Of a DNA stretch of 64,000 bases, positions 8,074 to 16,907 are shown in pieces (position 1 is the first letter of the stretch; every line of letters begins with the position of its first letter). The translations under genes and the position numbers were made by a program. The stretch lies in the NCBI RefSeq assembly GCF_004786095.1, contig NZ_RHPJ01000005.1, forward strand, positions 113,622 to 177,621. The letters are read 5' to 3'. The notes under the pieces were generated by a model. That model saw only the letters and a program-made list of their open reading frames with translations. It searched no databases and had not been told where the DNA came from. This DNA comes from Serinibacter arcticus. Lineage in GTDB: Bacteria; Actinomycetota; Actinomycetes; Actinomycetales; Beutenbergiaceae.

Positions 8074-8874
8074 TCAGCCCAGCGAGACGAGGGTGTCGAG
8101 GTCGTCGTCGGGCAGCACGTCGGCCACCGCGCTGACGCTCACCGACAGGAGCGCGGCCCGACCGTGGTGCACCGAGAGGAACGCGGTGGACGACGCGTCC
8201 TGTCCGGTCGAGATCCGCACGAGGGAGCTGCGCGGCGCGAGCGTGGTCGCGTCCACGACGCACCACCGCCCGTCGACGTACGCCTCGGCCACCGCGTGGA
8301 AGTCCATCGGCGTCAGCCCCGGCGCGTAGACGGCGGCGAGGCGCGCGGGCACGTCGAGCGCACGGAGCAGGGCGACCGCGAGGTGCGCGTAGTCGCGGCA
8401 CACGCCCTGCCGGGCGAGCAGCGTGCGCACCGCACCGTCGGTCGGCAGAGAGGCGCCCGAGACGTAGCTCAGCCTCGTGCCGACCCACGACCCGACGGCC
8501 GTGAGGAGCTCGGCGCCGCGCAGACCCACGAACTCGCTGTGCGCCGTCGGGGCGAGGGAGTCCGACTCGCAGTACCGGCTGGGCCGCAGGTAGGTCAACA
8601 GGTCGAGCTCGTCCACGGGCGGCGGGTCGAGCCGCGTCGCCACGGTGGCGCGGTAGTCGATGCTCACCGGCCCGACGGGGGCGTCGATCACGTGCAGCCG
8701 CGTGCCGTGGCTCGCGGCGAGCTCGCGGGCCTCGACGGCCCGGCCCGCGGCGGTCAGCACGAGGCTCTCCGTCGCCCCGGCGTCGAGGTGCTCCTGCGCG
8801 ACGGCGATCTCCAGCACCAGCGTGGCCGGCGAGGTGACGTCGAGCTCCAGGTGGGAGGTGACCGTGCGCTGCAT
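8074..8874 (-). CDS. Transglutaminase-like cysteine protease-fold protein
   Basis: A 266-residue protein with an N-terminal beta domain (about 1-90) and a transglutaminase-like core. The Cys-His-Asp triad is visible as Cys159 in ARQGVCRDYAHL, His193 in PMDFHAVAEAY and Asp208 in CVVDATT. There is no signal peptide or membrane segment, so it probably acts in the cytoplasm as an amidase, protease or crosslinker; the substrate is not known. The ATG shares one base with the stop codon of the PPOX-family gene before it, so the two form a translationally coupled pair transcribed leftward. Confidence 0.85.
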   Translation of the reverse strand: MQRTVTSHLELDVTSPATLVLEIAVAQEHLDAGATESLVLTAAGRAVEARELAASHGTRLHVIDAPVGPVSIDYRATVATRLDPPPVDELDLLTYLRPSRYCESDSLAPTAHSEFVGLRGAELLTAVGSWVGTRLSYVSGASLPTDGAVRTLLARQGVCRDYAHLAVALLRALDVPARLAAVYAPGLTPMDFHAVAEAYVDGRWCVVDATTLAPRSSLVRISTGQDASSTAFLSVHHGRAALLSVSVSAVADVLPDDDLDTLVSLG

Positions 8875-9335
8875 CAGGCGAGCCTGGCCGGGAACCCGCC
8901 GGTGGCGATCGGGCCCCAGCGCTCGATCGTCACGCGGATGAGGCACTTGCCCTGCGCGACCATCGCCTCGCGGTACTCGTCCCAGTCCGGGTGCTCGCCG
9001 CTGATCGCGCGGAAGTAGTCCACGAGCGGTTCGACGGCGTCGGGCAGCTCGATGACCTCGGCCGTCCCGTCCACCTGCACCCACGGGTCGTTGAACTCCG
9101 CGCCGAGCGACATCAGCGACGCGGCGGGGTTGCGGCGGAGGTTGGCGGCCTTCGCCCGCTCCGGGTAGCTGGACACGACGACGCGGCCTTCCTCGTCGAC
9201 GCCGTAGCTGACCGGGCTGAGCTGGGGCGAGCCGTCGCGACGCGTGGTCACGAGGATCCCGTCGTGACGGGAGCGCAGGAAGTCGAGCAGCTCGGGGCGC
9301 TCGACGCGGTCGTTCGTGGCGATGGATCGGGGCAT
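8874..9335 (-). CDS. PPOX-class (F420/FMN split-barrel) oxidoreductase
   Basis: A 153-residue split beta-barrel protein of the pyridoxamine-phosphate-oxidase-like class. Motifs are DGILVTTRRDGSPQLSPVSY near the start, VVVSSYPERAKAANLRRNP for the cofactor phosphate region, and VTIERWGPIATGGFP at the end. Actinobacterial members of this type often use F420 rather than FMN, so this could reduce an unknown substrate with F420H2; the cofactor is inference. A TAGGTT hexamer six bases before the ATG and no ribosome binding site suggest a leaderless message. It is the first gene of a two-gene operon with the transglutaminase. Confidence 0.82.
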   Translation of the reverse strand: MPRSIATNDRVERPELLDFLRSRHDGILVTTRRDGSPQLSPVSYGVDEEGRVVVSSYPERAKAANLRRNPAASLMSLGAEFNDPWVQVDGTAEVIELPDAVEPLVDYFRAISGEHPDWDEYREAMVAQGKCLIRVTIERWGPIATGGFPARLA

Positions 9336-9341
9336 GGTTCG

Positions 9342-9347
9342 AACCTA
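9342..9347 (-). promoter_or_regulatory. Leaderless-type -10 (TAGGTT) for the PPOX gene
   Basis: TAGGTT on the minus strand lies six bases from the ATG at 9335. It probably drives both the PPOX-family gene and the overlapping transglutaminase gene. Confidence 0.55.
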
Positions 9348-9506
9348 GCAACGCCGGGGTCGCACGCCTACGGCGCGGGCGAGGTGACGACTCAGCGCGG
9401 CGACCGATGAGAATCTGCGTTCCGAACGGTCCGAGTAGCATCCGGCCACCACCAGCAGCACCCGCCCGGCACCGCCCCCGCACCGCCCTCGAGGAGACGA
9501 TCCGCC

Positions 9507-10421
9507 ATGACCGAGCCGACGCTGCCCGCTCCCGAGACCCGCACCCTCGAGCGGCCGGGTGCCACCCTCACCTACGACGTCCGAGGCGACCTGGCGACGC
9601 CGGGCGAGCGCCCCGTCCTCCTGCTCGTCGGCTCCCCGATGGGCGCGGACGGCTTCCCCTCCCTCGCGGCCGGGCTGACCGACCGCGTGGTGGTGACCTA
9701 CGACCCGCGCGGGGCCGAGCGCAGCTGCCGCTCCGACGGCGGGGGCGAGCTCACCCCCGACGTCCACGGCGAGGACCTGGCCGCCCTCGTGGCCGAGGTC
9801 CGGCGGGCCGGCGCGACGGCCGTGGACGTGTTCGCCTCCAGCGGCGGCGCCGTGAACGCGCTCGCGCTGGTGACCGCCCACCCGGACGCCGTCGGGACGC
9901 TCGTCGCGCACGAACCGCCGCTGTGCGCGATCCTGCCCGACGCCGAGCACGCGCTCGCCGCCGTCGAGCAGATCCACGTGACCTACCTGCGCGACGGCTG
10001 GGGCGCCGCGCTGGCGGGTTTCATCGCGCTGACGCAGCACCGGGGCGAGGTCACCGACGAGCTCCTCGCCCGGCCCTACCCCGAGCCCGCGGCGTTCGGC
10101 CTGCCGGGGCACGACGACGGCTCGCGCGACGACGCCCTGCTGGGTCAGAACCTTCGCGGGTCCTGCCGCTACCAGCCCGACGCGGAGGCGCTGCGGGCGG
10201 CGGGGACGCGCATCGTCGTCGCCGTGGGCGAGGATTCCGCGACGCCGGGCCTGGGCGCCGAGCTGGCGCGCCGCGGGGGTGAGGCGCTGGCGGGGCTGCT
10301 GAGCGTCGAACCCGCCGTCGTCCCCGGTGGGCACAACGGCTTCCAGGGTGGCGAGTTCGGGATGCCCGGCCGGCCGGTGGAGTTCGCGGCGCGGCTGCGG
10401 GAGATCCTCGACGGCGTCTGA
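9507..10421 (+). CDS. Alpha/beta hydrolase
   Basis: A 304-residue cytoplasmic alpha/beta hydrolase. Strand LLLVGSPMGADGF carries the oxyanion-hole region. The nucleophile elbow reads ASSGG with Ser112, which departs from the common GxSxG by a small residue at the first position. The catalytic histidine is His276 in GGHNGF. The acid is likely an aspartate or glutamate in the VVAVGEDSATPG strand. GAGGAG precedes the ATG by about eleven bases. The substrate is unknown. The gene is monocistronic and ends before a strong terminator hairpin. Confidence 0.87.
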   Translation: MTEPTLPAPETRTLERPGATLTYDVRGDLATPGERPVLLLVGSPMGADGFPSLAAGLTDRVVVTYDPRGAERSCRSDGGGELTPDVHGEDLAALVAEVRRAGATAVDVFASSGGAVNALALVTAHPDAVGTLVAHEPPLCAILPDAEHALAAVEQIHVTYLRDGWGAALAGFIALTQHRGEVTDELLARPYPEPAAFGLPGHDDGSRDDALLGQNLRGSCRYQPDAEALRAAGTRIVVAVGEDSATPGLGAELARRGGEALAGLLSVEPAVVPGGHNGFQGGEFGMPGRPVEFAARLREILDGV

Positions 10422-10464
10422 GCCCGGCGCGCGCACCACTCGCCGACCCACCCCGGACGCGAGA

Positions 10465-10496
10465 CAGCGGCCGCCCACCGAGGTGGGCGGCCGCTG
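10465..10496. terminator. Perfect 15-bp hairpin between convergent genes
   Basis: CAGCGGCCGCCCACC and its exact complement are separated by only two bases (GA). There is no T-run. The position, 44 bases after the hydrolase stop and before the end of the convergent NmrA-like gene, fits a bidirectional terminator. Confidence 0.75.
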
Positions 10497-10646
10497 CACG
10501 TGTGACTGGTCCGACAGTCGCCTCGCGGCGGACGGCCGCTCGTAGCGGCATGTGTGAGGCCCGGGGACATGTACCGGACCAGCCACCGGGTACAACCCTA
10601 GGACGAGAGATCTATTCCGACACCATCCGATCGGGTCGGAGCGACC

Positions 10647-11291
10647 TCAGTACGCGACCGTGAACCGCTGGCGGCGGTGCGTCGGGGTCTCGATCTCGTC
10701 GACGATCGCCGTGGCGAGGTCGGCACCCGAGATGAACGAGGTGCCCTCGTCGTCGGCCAGCAGGACGTCACCGCCCACCCGGAAGGAGCCGGTCGCCTCG
10801 CCGGGCGCGTACCCGCCGAAACCGGCCGCCGGGCTGACGTAGAACCAGTCGAGCTCGGCCGGCGTCTCGCGCAGGTCGTCCAGCGCCCCACCCATCTCCA
10901 GGGCCTCCGCCTTGAACGCGTCGGGGAACTCCGCCGTCGTGAAGAGCTGCGGTCCGCCGGGCGCGACCTGGAGCGAACCCGCACCACCGATGACGCCGAG
11001 GCGCACGCCCGCGGCCGGCGCGGCGGCCGCGAGCGCCGCCACGATCGGGCGGACCCGTCCCTCGAGCGGACCGCGCGGCGCGAGCGACTCGATCACCACG
11101 TCGGCGTCGGCCAGGACCGCGGGGACGAAGCCGTCATCCGTCGCGGACCCCGTCACGTAGGTGGCGCCCTCGACCGGCTCGGCCGGGGCGTTGCGGGAGT
11201 AGGAGGTGACCTCGTGACCGCGGGCGACGGCCTCGCGGACGATGTGACCGCCGGCGTAGCCGGTGCCGCCGAGAACTGCAATGCGTGCCAT
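10647..11291 (-). CDS. NmrA/NAD(P)-binding Rossmann protein, probable quinone or disulfide oxidoreductase
   Basis: A 214-residue NAD(P)-binding protein with the glycine-rich motif GGTGYAGG at residues 8-15 and no YxxxK pair, as in the NmrA/atypical SDR families. It faces an HxlR regulator gene across a 113-bp intergenic region that carries a concentric double dyad. This arrangement matches the qor2/qorR pair of Corynebacterium, where a cysteine-based HxlR regulator represses a divergent oxidoreductase, so a role in handling quinone or diamide-type stress is a reasonable inference. A TACGGT -10 on the minus strand at 11343-11348 falls inside the operator. Confidence 0.82.
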   Translation of the reverse strand: MARIAVLGGTGYAGGHIVREAVARGHEVTSYSRNAPAEPVEGATYVTGSATDDGFVPAVLADADVVIESLAPRGPLEGRVRPIVAALAAAAPAAGVRLGVIGGAGSLQVAPGGPQLFTTAEFPDAFKAEALEMGGALDDLRETPAELDWFYVSPAAGFGGYAPGEATGSFRVGGDVLLADDEGTSFISGADLATAIVDEIETPTHRRQRFTVAY

Positions 11292-11337
11292 GACTGACTC
11301 TTCCTTCGTCGTTCGTGCTCGCTGCCGAGCCTTCCAC

Positions 11338-11392
11338 CAGTTACCGTAGGGAACTGACTTCCCCGTGGGAAGTAGGCACTTTCCGGTAACTG
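11338..11392. promoter_or_regulatory. Concentric double-dyad operator between the NmrA-like and hxlR genes
   Basis: The outer arms CAGTTACCG (11338-11346) and CGGTAACTG (11384-11392) are perfect complements. The inner dyad ACTTCCC-CGT-GGGAAGT spans 11357-11373. Both are centred exactly on 11365. The left outer arm overlaps a minus-strand TACGGT (-10) and the inner dyad overlaps the matching -35 region (TTCCCA), so a bound regulator would block the oxidoreductase promoter. Confidence 0.8.
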
Positions 11393-11404
11393 AGTGAGGC
11401 AGCC

Positions 11405-11791
11405 GTGACCGTCAGCGACGAGAACCCCGTCACCACCCTCGTGTGGGACCCCTACGTGCAGGACTGCCCGACGCGGGCCCTGCTGGACCGCATCGGCGAC
11501 CGCTGGACCGTGCTCGTGGTCGGGTCGCTCGCCGAGGGGCCGCTGCGGTTCTCGGCCATCGCGCGCCGCGTGCAGGGCGTCTCGCAGAAGATGCTGACGC
11601 AGACGCTGCGCGCGCTGGAGGCCGACGGCCTCGTGACGCGGACGCAGTACCCCCAGATCCCGCCGCGCGTGGAGTACGAGCTCACGGCGACGGGACACAC
11701 GCTCCGGGAACCGCTGCGCGCCCTGGAGGAGTGGGCCGTGACCCACATGCCCGCCGTGCTCGAGGCCCGCGGGTCACGGCAGGGGAGCTAG
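11405..11791 (+). CDS. HxlR-family transcriptional regulator with a single cysteine
   Basis: A 128-residue winged-helix protein of the HxlR family. The core reads RWTVLVVGSLAEGPLRFSAI then VSQKMLTQTLRALEADGLV, followed by the wing PPRVEYELT. Cys21 in VQDCPTRALL is the only cysteine and lies at the conserved N-terminal position used for thiol redox sensing in QorR, HypR and relatives. The GTG start at 11405 puts the gene just downstream of the double-dyad operator, so autoregulation and control of the divergent NmrA-like gene are likely. Its stop overlaps the stop of the convergent dehydrogenase gene by four bases. Confidence 0.9.
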   Translation: MTVSDENPVTTLVWDPYVQDCPTRALLDRIGDRWTVLVVGSLAEGPLRFSAIARRVQGVSQKMLTQTLRALEADGLVTRTQYPQIPPRVEYELTATGHTLREPLRALEEWAVTHMPAVLEARGSRQGS

Positions 11792-12999
11792 CCCACGGCA
11801 CCCGCGGGCAGCGCCGGGTCGAGCACGACCTTGATGCAGCCGTCCTCCTTCTTCTGGAAGGTCTCGTACATCGCGGGGGCGTCCTCCAGCGAGACGCGGT
11901 GCGTGCGCAGGTCGAGCGTCCCCAGCGGGTCGGCCGGGTCGGCGGCGATGTCGCGCAGCGTGTCGGTCCAGCGGCGCACGTTGGCCTGACCCATGCGGAT
12001 CGTGACCTGCTTGTCGAACATCGTCATGATGTCGAACGGCGTCGCGGCGCCGCCGTAGACGCCCGAGATCGACACCGTGCCGCCGCGGCGGACGGACTCG
12101 AAGCACGTCACGAGGGCGGCCGTCGGGTCGGTGCCGATGGTCTCGGTCAGCTTGCGGCCGACGGCGTCGGGCATCAGGCCGGCGAGCTTCTGCGCCGCGG
12201 TGGCGCCGGGGGAACCGTGCGCCTCCATGCCGACGGCCTCGACGACGGAGTCGGCGCCCCGGCCCTGCGTGAGGTCGCGGACCGCGCCGGCGACGTCGTC
12301 GACCTGCGACGCGTCGATGACGGTGATGCCGTGACGGCGCGCCATCTCCAGTCGCTCGGGCACGAGGTCGACGCCGATCACCTGGGCGGCGCCGCGGTGA
12401 CGGCCGATGCGCGCCGCCATCTGACCGATCGGGCCGAGCCCGACCACCAGCAGCGTGCCGCCCGCCGGGACGTCGGCGTACTCCACGCCCTGCCACGCGG
12501 TGGGCAGCACGTCGGAGAGGTAGAGGTAGCGCTCGTCCGGCTGGCCGTCCTGCGGCACGACGACGGGCCCGTAGTCCGCGTGCGGCACGCGCAGGTACTC
12601 GGCCTGGCCGCCCGGCACCTGGCCGTACAGCTTGCTGAAGCCCAGCAGCGACGCACCCGTGCCCTGGTCGCGGACCTGGGTGGTCTCGCACTGGCTCTGC
12701 AGACCCCTGGTGCACATCCAGCAGTGGCCGCAGGAGATGTTGAACGGGACGACGACGCGGTCGCCCGCGCTGAGGTTGGTCACCCCGGAACCGACCTCCT
12801 CCACGATGCCCATGGCCTCGTGGCCGAGGACGTCACCGGCGTCGAGGAACATCCCGAGCCGGGCGTAGAGGTGGAGGTCGGAGCCGCAGATGGCGGTGGA
12901 CGTGACGCGGATGATCGCGTCGGTGGTCTCGGAGATCTGGGGATCGGGGACGGTCTCGACGGCGACGCTCTCGCGCCCCTGCCAGGTCACTGCTCGCAC
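11788..12999 (-). CDS. Zinc-dependent alcohol/formaldehyde dehydrogenase (MDR family)
   Basis: A 403-residue medium-chain dehydrogenase. Catalytic zinc ligands are Cys38 in AICGSDLHLY and His60-Glu61 in GHEAMG. The structural zinc lobe is CGHCWMCTRGLQSQC. The Rossmann motif GLGPIG follows at about residue 200. Its length and lobe resemble the glutathione-independent, NAD-tightly-bound formaldehyde dehydrogenase group; in an actinobacterium the substrate could equally be another alcohol or aldehyde. The GTG at 12999 is chosen because GAGGAG lies seven bases before it, although the frame extends upstream. It is transcribed alone, between the TgpA-like operon and the hxlR gene. Confidence 0.88.
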   Translation of the reverse strand: MRAVTWQGRESVAVETVPDPQISETTDAIIRVTSTAICGSDLHLYARLGMFLDAGDVLGHEAMGIVEEVGSGVTNLSAGDRVVVPFNISCGHCWMCTRGLQSQCETTQVRDQGTGASLLGFSKLYGQVPGGQAEYLRVPHADYGPVVVPQDGQPDERYLYLSDVLPTAWQGVEYADVPAGGTLLVVGLGPIGQMAARIGRHRGAAQVIGVDLVPERLEMARRHGITVIDASQVDDVAGAVRDLTQGRGADSVVEAVGMEAHGSPGATAAQKLAGLMPDAVGRKLTETIGTDPTAALVTCFESVRRGGTVSISGVYGGAATPFDIMTMFDKQVTIRMGQANVRRWTDTLRDIAADPADPLGTLDLRTHRVSLEDAPAMYETFQKKEDGCIKVVLDPALPAGAVG

Positions 13000-13071
13000 G
13001 ATGGAACTCCTCGGGCTCGACGTCTCCCCCTGCCTCTCCATCGTCACACCGATGGGTCCCAGGTCCATGGG

Positions 13072-15543
13072 TCAATCTGCGAGGGCGCCGATCCGGCGCC
13101 GTCGCGGGGTCCGACTCCCGGCCCCGGCCCCGGCTCGCGAGGCCGAGCGGCGCAGCGACGGCGGGAACCACCAGCGCCACGGACCCGGCGGGCGGTGGTG
13201 CTCGAGCCCGAGGGCCACGTCGGTCACGGCGCGGACGAGGTCCTCGCCCCTGGCGCGGTCCTCGGCATCGGGCACGTCGGCACCGCCCGCGTCGGCACCG
13301 CCCGTGCCCGCACCGAACCACCCCTGCTCCGTCGCCCGCACGAGCGCCTCGAGGCGTTCGCGCGCGAGCTGGCCCAGCCGGGCGTCGTCGGCGATCGTGG
13401 CGGCGGCGTCGCGCAGGGTGGCCGACGGCGACACGGGTGCCCCGTGGTCGAGCGCGAGGTCCTCGATCTCCTGCCACGCCGCCTCGGCCGCGCCCGGTCC
13501 GCCCGTCGCGGCGAGCGCGGTGCGACGGCGCCCGCGGATCCACCGCACGGCCTGCGGGCCGGTGACGAGCAGCAGCAGGACGACGAGCGCGAGCTCCCCC
13601 CGGCCGACGTGCGACCAGGGGCTGACCGCGGCACCGTCGTCCGCGCCGGGCGCCGCCGCCGACCCTGGCGCCCCCGGATCGGTGGCGCCGTCCTCGGGCG
13701 GCGCGGGGGCTGCCGTGGGCTCGGCCGGCGTCGGCTCGGCGGGTTCGCCACCCTCCCCGGCGCCCTCGCCCGCGGTCGGGTCGGTCGGCGTGGCCTCCGG
13801 CTGCTCCGGCTGCCCGACGGCGGCGTCCGCGGGCAGTCCCTCGATGCTCGGTGCCGCCTGGCCGCCCTGGCCGCCACCGCCCGGGGTGGGGTCGAACCGG
13901 ACCCAGCCCGCGCCGTCGAACCGGACCTCGACCCAGGCGTGGGCGTTGTGGCTGGAGATCGTGGTGACGCCGTCGGCGTCCAGCGTGCCGGAACCGAAAC
14001 CCACCACGACGCGCGCGGGGATGTCGATCGCGCGCAGCATCACGGCCATCGCGGACGCGTACTGCTCGCAGTACCCGCGCCGCAGGTTCAGGAAGTCCAC
14101 CAGCGCGTCCCCGCTCGTGCCCTCAGGGACGCGCAGGCTGTAGACGAAGCCGTTCGACGGCGTCGTGAACCACTGCTGCAGCGCGAGCGCCTTGGCGAAC
14201 GGGGTCTCGTGGGCCGCCGTCTGGGTCAGCGCCTCCTGCCGCACCTCGTCGGCGAGGTCGCCGACCTCGACCTCCTCGCGGCGGGGCGAGACGGTGTCGG
14301 CGGCGAGCTGGTCCACCGTCGGGAGCGCGCCGTCGACCGCGAGGACGTAGTCGCGGACGTCCTCGACGTCGTCGCGGAACCAGGTGCCGAGCTGCTCGTC
14401 GAGGTACCAGGGACGGGACGCCGCGAGGACCTCGGTGGTCCCCTCCAGGACGGGGAGGAAGCGGCCCGTGAGACCGCGCGACTCGATCAGGACCTCGGTG
14501 CCGCCGCCCGCCGAGGCCGAGCCGTTGCCGGCGTCGGAGCGGTCGCGGTCGGGGTCGTCCGCGAGCGACCAGCCCTCGTTGTTCGTCCACTCCGTGAGGG
14601 CCACCGTGCGCAGGTAGCGCGGGCCGAGGGGGGAGGTGAAGCTCAGCAGCGGGCGGTCCTCGCCGCGCAGCAGATCGCCGACGAGGCCGGTGAACGGGGA
14701 CGCCGCGCCCGCGCCGGGGACGTTCGTGCGCTCGAGCCGGCCGTCGGCGGGGATCCCGGTGGCGCCGGCCGTGGCGACGAGGGCGACCGCGACGGCGACG
14801 CCGCCGATCACGCCGACGGTGCTGCGGTCGGCGCCGCTCGGCCGACGCTGCGCGAGCCGCGACGGCTCCCCCGGCCGCTGGGCGCGACCGGCGGCGGCGA
14901 GCATGAGCACGTATGCGGCACCCGGCAGGGCGAGCGCCTGCCACGGGAGCGCACCGGGGTCGAACGTCGCCCCGGTCACGAGGACGCCGACCGCCGGGAC
15001 GGCGACCAGGGCGGGCCACCGGGCGGCGAGCGCGTCGACCAGGACGGCCAGCAGGCCGACCGCGGCGGTGAGCACGAACTCGACCGCGGGGACGACGCCG
15101 GCGGGCGACCCGGAGACCTGGATGTGGGCGGCCGCGATGCGCAGCTGGTCGCCCACATCACCGGGCCCGAGGCCGAACACGAGCGAGAGCAGTCCCGCGA
15201 GGAGGACGAGCTGGACCAGGCCGACGACGACGGCGGGCAGCCGCGTGCGGCGCAGCAGGATACCGATCCCGGCGACCCAGGAGACCGCGAGGATCGGCCG
15301 GAGCCACCAGTCGCTGCCCACGAGCACGGTGTCGATCGCGAGCAGGCTCGCCAGCAGCGTCAGCGCCGCCAGGAGCTGCGTCACCGCCGTCCTGGAGGAG
15401 TCGGAGGACGCCCAGGACGGGGCCCGGCGGGGGGCGGGGGCGGTAGCGGGCCGCCGGGCGGCGAGACCCCGCGACGGTCGACCGGGGGGTCGGCCGGGGG
15501 GTCGGGGGGCCGGTCCGCCGGACGGCCGCGTGGTCGTGGTCAT
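13072..15543 (-). CDS. TgpA-like membrane transglutaminase (DUF3488/DUF4129)
   Basis: An 823-residue membrane protein. After a basic, Pro-rich start it has about six hydrophobic helices to residue 290 (DUF3488/TgpA N-terminal region), then an extracytoplasmic transglutaminase core. The triad is Cys492 in RRGYCEQYASAM, His535 in NAHAWVEVRF and an aspartate in GWVRFDPTPGG. A Pro/Glu/Ala/Thr-rich linker, a further membrane helix near residue 660 (ALVVLLLLVTGPQ) and a cytoplasmic DUF4129-type tail follow. It is the last gene of the MoxR-DUF58-TgpA operon, overlapping DUF58 by ATGA. In this well-known actinobacterial module the ATPase is thought to act with the DUF58 and transglutaminase proteins at the membrane; the natural substrate is unknown. 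Confidence 0.9.
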   Translation of the reverse strand: MTTTTRPSGGPAPRPPGRPPGRPSRGLAARRPATAPAPRRAPSWASSDSSRTAVTQLLAALTLLASLLAIDTVLVGSDWWLRPILAVSWVAGIGILLRRTRLPAVVVGLVQLVLLAGLLSLVFGLGPGDVGDQLRIAAAHIQVSGSPAGVVPAVEFVLTAAVGLLAVLVDALAARWPALVAVPAVGVLVTGATFDPGALPWQALALPGAAYVLMLAAAGRAQRPGEPSRLAQRRPSGADRSTVGVIGGVAVAVALVATAGATGIPADGRLERTNVPGAGAASPFTGLVGDLLRGEDRPLLSFTSPLGPRYLRTVALTEWTNNEGWSLADDPDRDRSDAGNGSASAGGGTEVLIESRGLTGRFLPVLEGTTEVLAASRPWYLDEQLGTWFRDDVEDVRDYVLAVDGALPTVDQLAADTVSPRREEVEVGDLADEVRQEALTQTAAHETPFAKALALQQWFTTPSNGFVYSLRVPEGTSGDALVDFLNLRRGYCEQYASAMAVMLRAIDIPARVVVGFGSGTLDADGVTTISSHNAHAWVEVRFDGAGWVRFDPTPGGGGQGGQAAPSIEGLPADAAVGQPEQPEATPTDPTAGEGAGEGGEPAEPTPAEPTAAPAPPEDGATDPGAPGSAAAPGADDGAAVSPWSHVGRGELALVVLLLLVTGPQAVRWIRGRRRTALAATGGPGAAEAAWQEIEDLALDHGAPVSPSATLRDAAATIADDARLGQLARERLEALVRATEQGWFGAGTGGADAGGADVPDAEDRARGEDLVRAVTDVALGLEHHRPPGPWRWWFPPSLRRSASRAGAGAGSRTPRRRRIGALAD

Positions 15544-16907
15544 CGCGGCACCTCGCGGATCAGGCCGTCCATCGGTGAGGCGTTCGACGGGCCGTCGGCG
15601 GGTACGGTGCGGTCGCGGTCGCGCGCGTCTCCCGCGTCGCGGGACCCCGCGCCCCGGCACGCGCTACGCCAGGCCTGCGCGAGGTGGGCGCCGCCGTCGG
15701 GCGTTCCGGCGTCCGCGACGTCGACCTCGATGACGCGCCAGCCCGCCGTCCGCAGCAGGCGCGTGCACTCCGCGCCCTCACTCGCGTCGGCGAGCACGAA
15801 CGCGATCGCCGTCCCCCGGCGCTGGGTCGCGAGCGCGGTCGCCTCGTCGGCCGGCAGGGGTCCCACGACGGCGATGACGGCGTCCGGTCCGCCCGGCACC
15901 ACGGGGTGCCACACCCCGCGTGGTGCGTCGTCGCCCGCGACCGCGAGCGCCGCGAGCAGGTCGTCGGCGACGTCGTGACCCGCGACGATCTCGCGCCCGG
16001 CGTGATCGGTCACGGTGAGCTCGACGTCCTGCTCCAGCAGGTGGTGACCGATCGAGGCGCCGAGCGTGACGGCGACCTCGAGACCGTCGGGTCCGGTGTG
16101 CGCGGCGCCGCGGTGGTCGAGCACGAGGACGGCGGAGCCGAGCGTCGTGGGTCCGGAGACCCGCACCACCAGCTCCTCCTCGAGCCGGGCCGACGCGCGC
16201 CAGTGGATGCTGCGGATGTCGTCACCGATCCGGTACGCGCGCACCCCGGCGTCCGGATCGCCGCCGCCGGGCTGGCCGTTGGCGGAGCCCGACGCCGTGC
16301 CGCGCCCGGTCAGCCCGCGCGGCACCCCGACGAGCGGGACGACCGTCGGCAGCACGAGGACGTCGGTGGCGGCCGGGAGCACGCGCCGCACCTCGCTCAT
16401 GCCGAGCGGGTCGATCAGGCGGAGCAGCGGGCCGCGGATCGTGTAGCCGCCGCGACGGCGAGCGAGCAGCGGGAGGGTCAGCGCGGTCCGCTCCCCCGGC
16501 GGCACGGGCGGCACGGCGCGGCGCGCACCCTGCAGCAGGTCACGCACGCCGGGCTGGGTGAGGTCGAGCGGACGCGTCGTGCGCGTCCCGGTGTTGGTCA
16601 GCCGCAGCCGGACCGCCCCGGTCTCGCCCGCCTGCATCCGGTGCGGCTCGATGCGGTGGTCCACCGCGAGGGTGACGCGGCGCAGCCCGGTGGAGATCCA
16701 CGCGAGCACGGGCAGGGTCGCGCCGAGCACGCCCACGAACAGCAGGTCGCGCTCACGCAGCACCACGGACAGCACCCCGACCGTCACCCCGACGAGGAGG
16801 AAGGCCAGGCCGCGGCGCGTCAGCGTGTGGCCGGGGCGCACGGCGCGACGGCGACGCGGGCCGCGGCTCGCCGGCCCGCGCTCGGACCGGGAGCTAGCGT
16901 CGCTCAC
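15540..16907 (-). CDS. DUF58 domain membrane protein
   Basis: A 455-residue protein with two N-terminal membrane helices (FLLVGVTVGVLSVVL and LLFVGVLGATLPVLAWI), an extracellular-type beta region, and the DUF58 block containing YRIGDDIRSIHWRASAR, the family signature at about residue 230. A vWA-like fold follows. DUF58 proteins accompany MoxR ATPases and probably serve as their client or adaptor. GTG start; the first 14 bases overlap the end of moxR, and the end overlaps the TgpA-like gene by four bases, so the three genes are translationally coupled. Confidence 0.9.
   Translation of the reverse strand: MSDASSRSERGPASRGPRRRRAVRPGHTLTRRGLAFLLVGVTVGVLSVVLRERDLLFVGVLGATLPVLAWISTGLRRVTLAVDHRIEPHRMQAGETGAVRLRLTNTGTRTTRPLDLTQPGVRDLLQGARRAVPPVPPGERTALTLPLLARRRGGYTIRGPLLRLIDPLGMSEVRRVLPAATDVLVLPTVVPLVGVPRGLTGRGTASGSANGQPGGGDPDAGVRAYRIGDDIRSIHWRASARLEEELVVRVSGPTTLGSAVLVLDHRGAAHTGPDGLEVAVTLGASIGHHLLEQDVELTVTDHAGREIVAGHDVADDLLAALAVAGDDAPRGVWHPVVPGGPDAVIAVVGPLPADEATALATQRRGTAIAFVLADASEGAECTRLLRTAGWRVIEVDVADAGTPDGGAHLAQAWRSACRGAGSRDAGDARDRDRTVPADGPSNASPMDGLIREVPR

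Noticed and set aside
11443..15978. A plus-strand open frame of about 1,500 codons
   Set aside because: It runs antisense through the dehydrogenase and TgpA-like genes, is Arg/Gly/Ala/His-rich without domains, and results from high GC keeping the opposite frame open.
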